DNA of 10,364 nt from Bdellovibrio sp. (GTDB lineage: Bacteria > Bdellovibrionota > Bdellovibrionia > Bdellovibrionales > Bdellovibrionaceae). The stretch spans positions 1 through 10,364 of the forward strand of contig JAGIAF010000016.1 of assembly GCA_017745015.1 (NCBI GenBank), read 5' to 3'. Numbering within the stretch: position 1 is the stretch's first letter; every line of letters starts with the position of its first letter. The translations under genes and the position numbers were made by a program. Positions 6,570 to 10,364 of the stretch are shown here, piece after piece. Below the pieces are notes generated by a model, which saw nothing but the letters and a program-made list of their open reading frames with translations, made no database searches and was not told the origin of the DNA.

Positions 6570-6947
6570 ATGGGTGACCAAACATTCAACGTTAATTCGA
6601 AACTTCTCCCGCAGGGATTTCCGCGGGAGTTCGATGCTCATATCTACTATAGAAACGAAGATCGCGATTTCGCGAATGAACTTCGTCTTAAAGCGATCGA
6701 GACGTTTCAAGGTGAGAGAGTCTTCACAGGAGAAATGATCCCGATTCCTATTGGGCCCCATCCAACACCGATGTTCGAAATCAACTTTCCTCGAGAGAAG
6801 TTCGCTGATGTGGTATTATGGTTGATGAAAGAGCGCGGAAATTTATCTGTGCTTGTACATGAGCTGACAGGCGACGATCTTTACGATCACACTCAAGCGG
6901 CCATGTGGTTGGGTCCGCAGATTAACTTGGATTATACAGTTTTCTAA
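6570..6947 (+). CDS. DOPA 4,5-dioxygenase family protein
   Basis: This small 125-residue protein matches the family that includes fungal and some bacterial extradiol DOPA 4,5-dioxygenases (Pfam Dopa_dioxygen). Family landmarks are visible: F-D-A-H24-I-Y-Y; G-P-H64-P-x-P-M-F-E; V-V-L-W-L-M; L-S-V-L-V-H97-E-L-T-G-D-D; and D106-H107 before A-M-W-L-G. The histidines are the expected metal and catalytic residues. In characterised members the reaction opens the catechol ring of L-DOPA; most bacterial members are uncharacterised, so the substrate here is open. The protein is cytosolic, with no signal peptide. The ATG is only weakly preceded by a ribosome binding site. The APH-like kinase gene follows after 24 nt, so the two are probably cotranscribed. 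There are no melanin or betalain pathway genes nearby. Confidence 0.85.
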   Translation: MGDQTFNVNSKLLPQGFPREFDAHIYYRNEDRDFANELRLKAIETFQGERVFTGEMIPIPIGPHPTPMFEINFPREKFADVVLWLMKERGNLSVLVHELTGDDLYDHTQAAMWLGPQINLDYTVF

Positions 6948-6962
6948 ATCCCTCAAGGACGT

Positions 6963-6967
6963 GGAGG
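6963..6967 (+). promoter_or_regulatory. Ribosome binding site supporting a TTG start
   Basis: GGAGG ends 4 nt before TTG at 6972. No in-frame ATG or GTG is placed as well; the next in-frame ATG (7029) would remove 19 residues that look like a normal N-terminal helix. Confidence 0.6.
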
Positions 6968-6971
6968 CTTT

Positions 6972-7808
6972 TTGATCTCTCGCGAGCAGTGGCTAAAAGG
7001 ATTAGCCGACCATCTAAGACAACTAGAAATGCTCTGGGATCTTGAGCCGATTCAGCTGATGGATAATCTGTCAGTTCATATCGTTGGACATTCAAAACGC
7101 AAATCCGATGGCCTTGCGGTCGTCGTGAAAACCGGTCCAGATATCGACCTCATCGACAGAGAAAAACAATGGCTCCGTCACTTTCCAGGCTATGCGGTGC
7201 AAGTCCTGGGGGCCGAGAAATCTCACGGTGCCATTCTTATGGAGCGCCTTGAACCGGGAGTCACTTTAAAACAAGCCACAGAACATGACGATGACGAGAA
7301 AACCTTGATTCTCGCAAGTATGATCAAAGGTCTTCATTCGCGCTCGATCATCGGGGGCGTGTTCAAACATCTTTCTGAATTAGCTAAAGACCTCGATGTT
7401 CTCGAGGGAGCAGTGGATAAGAAATTGCTCGCCAAAGCTCGCGGCATTTTTGCTGAGCTGACTTTGGATCGCAGCCAAGATCGTCTTTTGCACGGTGATC
7501 TTCACCACGGCAATATTCTGAAACATAAGGTTTCATGGAAGGTCATTGATCCTCACGGCTACCTCGGTGATCCGACGTTTGAAATGGCCGTGATGATGTA
7601 CAATCCTCTCGATGCCTTTCCCACAAATCGCCCGCTCAAAAAAACACTCGAACGCCGTTTCGCCATCCTCAATGAGCAACTCTACTTTGACCTCCAACGC
7701 ATGAAAATGTGGGCCTTCGCCATGGCCATGCTCTCAACGGCATGGACCTTCGAAGACACCCAAAAACTCCTCGGCATCCCTTTCCTAGTAGCCCAAGAAC
7801 TCCAATAG
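6972..7808 (+). CDS. APH(6)/hydroxyurea-phosphotransferase-like small-molecule kinase
   Basis: This 278-residue protein has the aminoglycoside-phosphotransferase kinase fold. Lys53 in V-V-V-K and Glu64 in D-R-E-K-Q-W-L fit the ATP-positioning Lys/Glu pair. M-E-R-L-E-P-G (90-96) is the hinge. L-L-H174-G-D176-L-H-H-G-N181 is the catalytic loop, and V-I-D193-P-H-G-Y-L-G-D-P holds the metal-binding Asp. The run from the catalytic loop to G-D-P-T-F-E is closest to the APH(6)/hydroxyurea kinase family, which phosphorylates streptomycin or hydroxyurea. Members in chromosomes without other resistance genes often have unknown natural substrates, so resistance should not be assumed. Start is TTG with a good ribosome binding site. 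It is probably in an operon with the dioxygenase gene upstream and ends at a structured terminator. Confidence 0.82.
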   Translation: MISREQWLKGLADHLRQLEMLWDLEPIQLMDNLSVHIVGHSKRKSDGLAVVVKTGPDIDLIDREKQWLRHFPGYAVQVLGAEKSHGAILMERLEPGVTLKQATEHDDDEKTLILASMIKGLHSRSIIGGVFKHLSELAKDLDVLEGAVDKKLLAKARGIFAELTLDRSQDRLLHGDLHHGNILKHKVSWKVIDPHGYLGDPTFEMAVMMYNPLDAFPTNRPLKKTLERRFAILNEQLYFDLQRMKMWAFAMAMLSTAWTFEDTQKLLGIPFLVAQELQ

Positions 7809-7884
7809 GGTGCCAGCTTCTTTTCCCGAAAAAGTGCCAGGTTCTTTTTCTGCAAACGAAGCAGGCACCTTTTGGCATTTTTTG
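7809..7884 (+). terminator. Nested-hairpin terminator directly after the APH-like gene
   Basis: The first base after the stop codon begins GGTGCCAGCTTC (7809-7820), which pairs with GAAGCAGGCACC (7858-7869) except for one A-A mismatch. Inside it GAAAAAG (7828-7834) pairs perfectly with CTTTTTC (7844-7850). TTTT and then a TTTTTT tract (7878-7883) follow. The loop holds a second GTGCCAG(G)TTCTTTT copy (7834-7848) repeating 7810-7824, so alternative pairings with GGCACC exist. Confidence 0.6.
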
Positions 7885-8051
7885 CAAGGAATGCTCCGAT
7901 TTGGGCATCTCTAACCCCCTGATTTTATAGAATTCCTAGGTGTTTTCGGTCGGCTGTGCTAGAACCTCGGCACACATAATCCTTTACCAACGGGATCAGC
8001 CAAGATCCCAGCTGTAACAAGCATGGCTGTAATAAGCCGAGGAGCCCGAAG
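7885..8051 (+). promoter_or_regulatory. rlmN leader with hairpin, tandem 12-mer and SD-pairing segments
   Basis: No protein gene is visible in this stretch. CATAAT (7975-7980) is a good -10, but its -35 region (GGCTGT) is poor. GGGATC (7992-7997) and GATCCC (8004-8009) form a 6-bp hairpin. A 12-mer GCTGTAAYAAGC is repeated at 8011-8022 and 8026-8037. GCCGAGG (8036-8042), overlapping the ribosome binding site GAGGAG (8039-8044), is complementary to CCTCGGC (7965-7971), and AGCCGA (8035-8040) to TCGGCT (7950-7955). If transcription starts upstream of 7950 this could hide the ribosome binding site; if the 7975 box is the real -10, only the hairpin and repeats are transcribed. Confidence 0.4.
8011..8037 (+). 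repeat. Tandem 12-mer repeat before the rlmN ribosome binding site
   Basis: GCTGTAACAAGC (8011-8022) and GCTGTAATAAGC (8026-8037) differ at one base and have a 15-nt period, ending two bases before the Shine-Dalgarno sequence. They could be a protein-binding or RNA-level control site, or a small local duplication. Confidence 0.6.
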
Positions 8052-9326
8052 ATGGAATTGAACGAAGGTACCACTGCGTCCCTTGCACCGATCAACTATG
8101 CTGACGACGACGTCGCCAAGCCTCTTGAAAACAAAGCCGCAAATTTCTACTCGATGACACTGGAAGATTTGAAAGCCTACCTGAAAGGGAAAGGCAAAGA
8201 GCAATTCCGTGCTCAGCAAATTTTCAAATGGGTTTACGAGCAACGTGTAACGGATCCAGAGCAAATGACGAATTTGTCGAAGGACTTCCGCGCAGAACTT
8301 CCGAAACTTCTTTCTTTCGAACTTCCAAAAGTACTGACTCACTTGAAGTCAGTCGATGGAACACAAAAGTTCCTTTTCGATATGGGCGACAATCAAAGCG
8401 TTGAGTCGGTGGTGATTCCTTCTGAAGGCCGTCTGACTTTGTGTATTTCTTCCGAAGTGGGCTGCAACATCGGTTGCAAGTTCTGCTTCACGGGCAAACA
8501 AAAATTAAAACGCCGTTTGCGCACGGAAGATATCGTCGGTCAGTTCATGCAAGTTCACGACAGCTTGTCTGAAGGTCAACGCATTACGAATATCGTCTTC
8601 ATGGGTATGGGCGAGCCTTTGGATAATCCAGAAGCCGTATTTAAAACTATCGACGTGATCCACTCTCCATGGGGTATTAATCTTTCTCGCAAGAAGATCA
8701 CGGTGTCTACATCAGGTATCGTTCCAGAAATGTGGCGTATCGCGGACGCGAAAGTTCGCTTGGCCGTGAGCTTGAATGCGCCAACTGATGAGATCCGCAC
8801 GCAAGTGATGCCGATCAATAAAAAATGGAACGTCGACATGTTGCTGGATGCTTGTAAGCAGTACACTGATAAAACAGGCGATAAAGTGACATTCGAGTAC
8901 GTAATGCTTAAAGGTGTGACGGACTCTATCGAGAACGCGCGCCAAGTGGCGAAGCTGACTCGTCACATTCCGTGCAAAATCAATATCATTCCGTTCAACG
9001 AACATCCAGGTGCTCCGTATGAGCGTCCTTCTGATGCGACCATTGAAGCCTTCCACACGGAATTGAACCGTTTGGGAGTGCACGTGTTGCTAAGACGTTC
9101 TATGGGGCGCGATATCTTCGCGGCTTGTGGCCAGTTGAACAGCACGCACAAAGAAAACTCTGCGACGATGGATATCTCCAATTCTAAATTGGCGGGTATG
9201 CCGAAAGCAAAACGCGAGTTGATGGCTGAGCACAAAGCCGAACATGCGGCGAAGAACGCAGCTTTTGCTGCTGCGAGCTTTGACGATGAAACTGAAACAA
9301 ACGAAAACGAAATCGAACTAACGTAG
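8052..9326 (+). CDS. rlmN: Dual-specificity 23S rRNA/tRNA adenine-C2 methyltransferase (radical SAM)
   Basis: RlmN methylates C2 of A2503 in 23S rRNA and A37 of some tRNAs, using two SAM molecules. The ribosome binding site GAGGAG lies 7 nt before the ATG. After a ~30-residue variable start, an RlmN N-terminal domain (about 33-100, F-R-A-Q-Q-I-F-K-W-V-Y) leads into the radical SAM core. C138-N-I-G-C142-K-F-C145 binds the 4Fe-4S cluster, G-M-G-E-P (185-189) contacts SAM, and V-S-L-N-A (239-243) is a family motif. Cys359 in A-A-C-G-Q-L matches the methyl-carrying cysteine (Cys355 in Escherichia coli). After it come about 65 residues, roughly twice the Escherichia coli tail, ending in an Ala/His/Lys stretch and a Glu/Asn/Thr-rich acidic end; I recognise no function there. 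A PfkB-family kinase gene follows after 24 nt. All catalytic residues are present, so the protein is predicted to be active. Confidence 0.95.
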   Translation: MELNEGTTASLAPINYADDDVAKPLENKAANFYSMTLEDLKAYLKGKGKEQFRAQQIFKWVYEQRVTDPEQMTNLSKDFRAELPKLLSFELPKVLTHLKSVDGTQKFLFDMGDNQSVESVVIPSEGRLTLCISSEVGCNIGCKFCFTGKQKLKRRLRTEDIVGQFMQVHDSLSEGQRITNIVFMGMGEPLDNPEAVFKTIDVIHSPWGINLSRKKITVSTSGIVPEMWRIADAKVRLAVSLNAPTDEIRTQVMPINKKWNVDMLLDACKQYTDKTGDKVTFEYVMLKGVTDSIENARQVAKLTRHIPCKINIIPFNEHPGAPYERPSDATIEAFHTELNRLGVHVLLRRSMGRDIFAACGQLNSTHKENSATMDISNSKLAGMPKAKRELMAEHKAEHAAKNAAFAAASFDDETETNENEIELT

Positions 9327-9350
9327 TCCACACATCAGGAGAACTATAAA

Positions 9351-10259
9351 ATGTCTGAAATTCTAGTAGTAGGAAGCCTTGCATACGATTCAATTCAAAC
9401 ACCGTCAGGCCGTGCGGATCGCGCCTTGGGTGGTTCTGCGAATTACTTCTCTTTGGCGGCTTCATTGTTCTCTAAAGTTCGTGTTGTCGGTGTTGTTGGT
9501 GAAGACTACGAGCAAAAAGATTATGATCTTTTGAACAACCGTGGTGTTGACTTGGCAGGTCTTTCAAAAGTTCCAGGGAAGACATTCCACTGGGCGGGCG
9601 CTTATGAAGGCGATATGAACGAAGCGAAAACTTTGAACACAGAGTTGAACGTTTTTGAACACTTCAATCCACAATTGCCAGAGCACTACAAAGACTCTTC
9701 ATTCGTATTCTTGGCAAACATCGCTCCAGAACTTCAATTGCAAGTTTTGTCGCAAGTAAAGACACCTAAGTTTGTCGGTCTTGATACAATGAACCTTTGG
9801 ATCAACATCAAAAAAGACGCTTTGCTTGAAGTTGTGAAAAAAGTGAACTTGGTATTGATCAATGAAGGCGAAGCGAAAATGCTGACTGGCGCTTCTAACG
9901 CGATCTCTGCAGCTCCAATGATCACAGCAATGGGGCCTTCAGCAGTCGTTATCAAACGTGGCGAATATGGTTTTGCGATGTACACGAAAGAAGAAGGCTA
10001 CTTCATCCTTCCTGCAATGCCGATTCCCACAGTGATCGATCCAACAGGTGCCGGCGATACGTTCGCAGGTGGTTTCTTCGGTTACTTGGCAGCACAAAAA
10101 ACAGTTCCAACAGTAGCAGCCTTGAAACAAGCCTGCATCATGGGTTCCATGATGGCTTCTCACACAATTCAAGATTTCTCGGTGAAAGCTTTGGCGAAAG
10201 TGACTTTGGCAGATCTTGAAAAACGTCTGACTGAATACAAAAAAGTAATCACGATTTAA
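9351..10259 (+). CDS. PfkB/ribokinase-family kinase, substrate unknown
   Basis: This 302-residue cytosolic kinase is a single ribokinase-fold domain. V-V-G-S-L-A-Y-D-S (6-14) is the first strand and substrate-contact region, and L-G-G-S-A-N-Y (26-32) the conserved glycine motif. V-V-G-V-V-G-E-D follows, then N171-E-G-E174 (the N-x-x-E metal/phosphate motif) and D230-P-T-G-A-G-D236 with Asp236 as catalytic base. Family members phosphorylate sugars, nucleosides or related hydroxyl compounds; sequence motifs alone do not choose between them. It differs clearly from the hldA kinase in this window because it lacks R-I-S-P-E-A-P-V-P. AGGAGA 9 nt before the ATG is a good ribosome binding site. With only 24 nt after rlmN it is probably cotranscribed. 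A role in recycling adenosine from SAM use would fit that context but is speculation. It ends at a palindrome and an intrinsic terminator. Confidence 0.87.
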   Translation: MSEILVVGSLAYDSIQTPSGRADRALGGSANYFSLAASLFSKVRVVGVVGEDYEQKDYDLLNNRGVDLAGLSKVPGKTFHWAGAYEGDMNEAKTLNTELNVFEHFNPQLPEHYKDSSFVFLANIAPELQLQVLSQVKTPKFVGLDTMNLWINIKKDALLEVVKKVNLVLINEGEAKMLTGASNAISAAPMITAMGPSAVVIKRGEYGFAMYTKEEGYFILPAMPIPTVIDPTGAGDTFAGGFFGYLAAQKTVPTVAALKQACIMGSMMASHTIQDFSVKALAKVTLADLEKRLTEYKKVITI

Positions 10260-10276
10260 AGGTACGCCGTACCTTT
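10258..10276. repeat. Perfect palindrome overlapping the kinase stop codon
   Basis: AAAGGTACG, one C, CGTACCTTT: nine-base arms around a single base, with the first two A residues belonging to the TAA stop. It shares the pattern GGTRCSYSGYACY with the palindrome after the first gene. Confidence 0.75.
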
Positions 10277-10305
10277 GGGGGTGCGGTGCGTATAAAGATA
10301 GATAC

Positions 10306-10343
10306 AAAAAAGCCTTCTTGGATTTTTCCGGAGGGCTTTTTTT
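10306..10343 (+). terminator. Intrinsic terminator of the rlmN-kinase operon
   Basis: AAAAAAGCC (10306-10314) pairs with GGCTTTTTT (10334-10342). The stem extends inward through wobble pairs (CTTCT/GGAG region), and the 3' arm ends in seven T residues. A-rich and T-rich flanks suggest it could also stop transcription from the other side. Confidence 0.85.
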
Positions 10344-10364
10344 ATTTCTCTATTTTTTAGTTTT

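Noticed and set aside
6972..7808. Streptomycin resistance gene call
   Set aside because: The family resemblance is real, but there are no mobile-element or resistance genes around it and chromosomal homologues often have unknown substrates, so only the family is stated.
7975..7980. CATAAT as a confident rlmN promoter
   Set aside because: The -35 region at the right distance does not resemble a consensus, so it is mentioned only inside the leader entry.
8011..8037. CRISPR-like repeat
   Set aside because: Only two 12-base copies separated by 3 bases; far too short and no spacers.
8576..9331. Minus-strand open frames opposite rlmN
   Set aside because: The plus strand encodes a complete RlmN; the antisense frames have no domains or start signals.

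Overview
The window comes from a Gram-negative proteobacterium. It carries an ADP-heptose (LPS inner core) pathway kinase, a Tat-exported periplasmic oxidoreductase and a periplasmic binding protein. Base composition is moderate (near 50% GC by eye) and gene packing is tight. The gene mix and the short palindromes at gene ends fit Bdellovibrio-like bacteria, but that placement is inference; nothing here proves the genus.

Layout: nine protein genes in three blocks. (1) Bases 1-3528, plus strand: a large alpha/beta hydrolase cut by the left window edge, then a Tat-exported FAD-dependent GMC oxidoreductase resembling cholesterol oxidase. (2) Bases 3512-5290, minus strand: an AlkB-like 2-oxoglutarate/Fe(II) dioxygenase, followed downstream by a periplasmic solute-binding-like protein whose end overlaps the GMC gene tail to tail by 17 bp. 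(3) Bases 5399-10259, plus strand: the heptose-7-phosphate kinase hldA; a long GC-rich imperfect hairpin element; a small DOPA-4,5-dioxygenase-family protein; an APH(6)-like kinase; a structured terminator; a leader with repeats; the 23S rRNA/tRNA methyltransferase rlmN; and a PfkB-family kinase ending in a palindrome and a strong intrinsic terminator. There are no tRNA or rRNA genes, no CRISPR, no transposase and no phage genes. No gap without a gene exceeds 300 bases; the largest is 7809-8051.

Functional links: hydrolase plus GMC oxidase could act in sequence on an ester and the alcohol it releases, in the envelope or outside the cell. The dioxygenase and APH-like kinase genes are 24 nt apart and look cotranscribed, as do rlmN and the PfkB kinase gene. 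The other genes look like independent housekeeping or accessory functions.

No previously undescribed multi-gene system could be demonstrated. The most unusual signals are non-coding: palindromes that overlap or touch stop codons and share a GGTRCSYSGYACY pattern, the roughly 125-nt TA-flanked hairpin element after hldA, and the repeat-rich leader before rlmN in which upstream segments can pair with the ribosome binding site.
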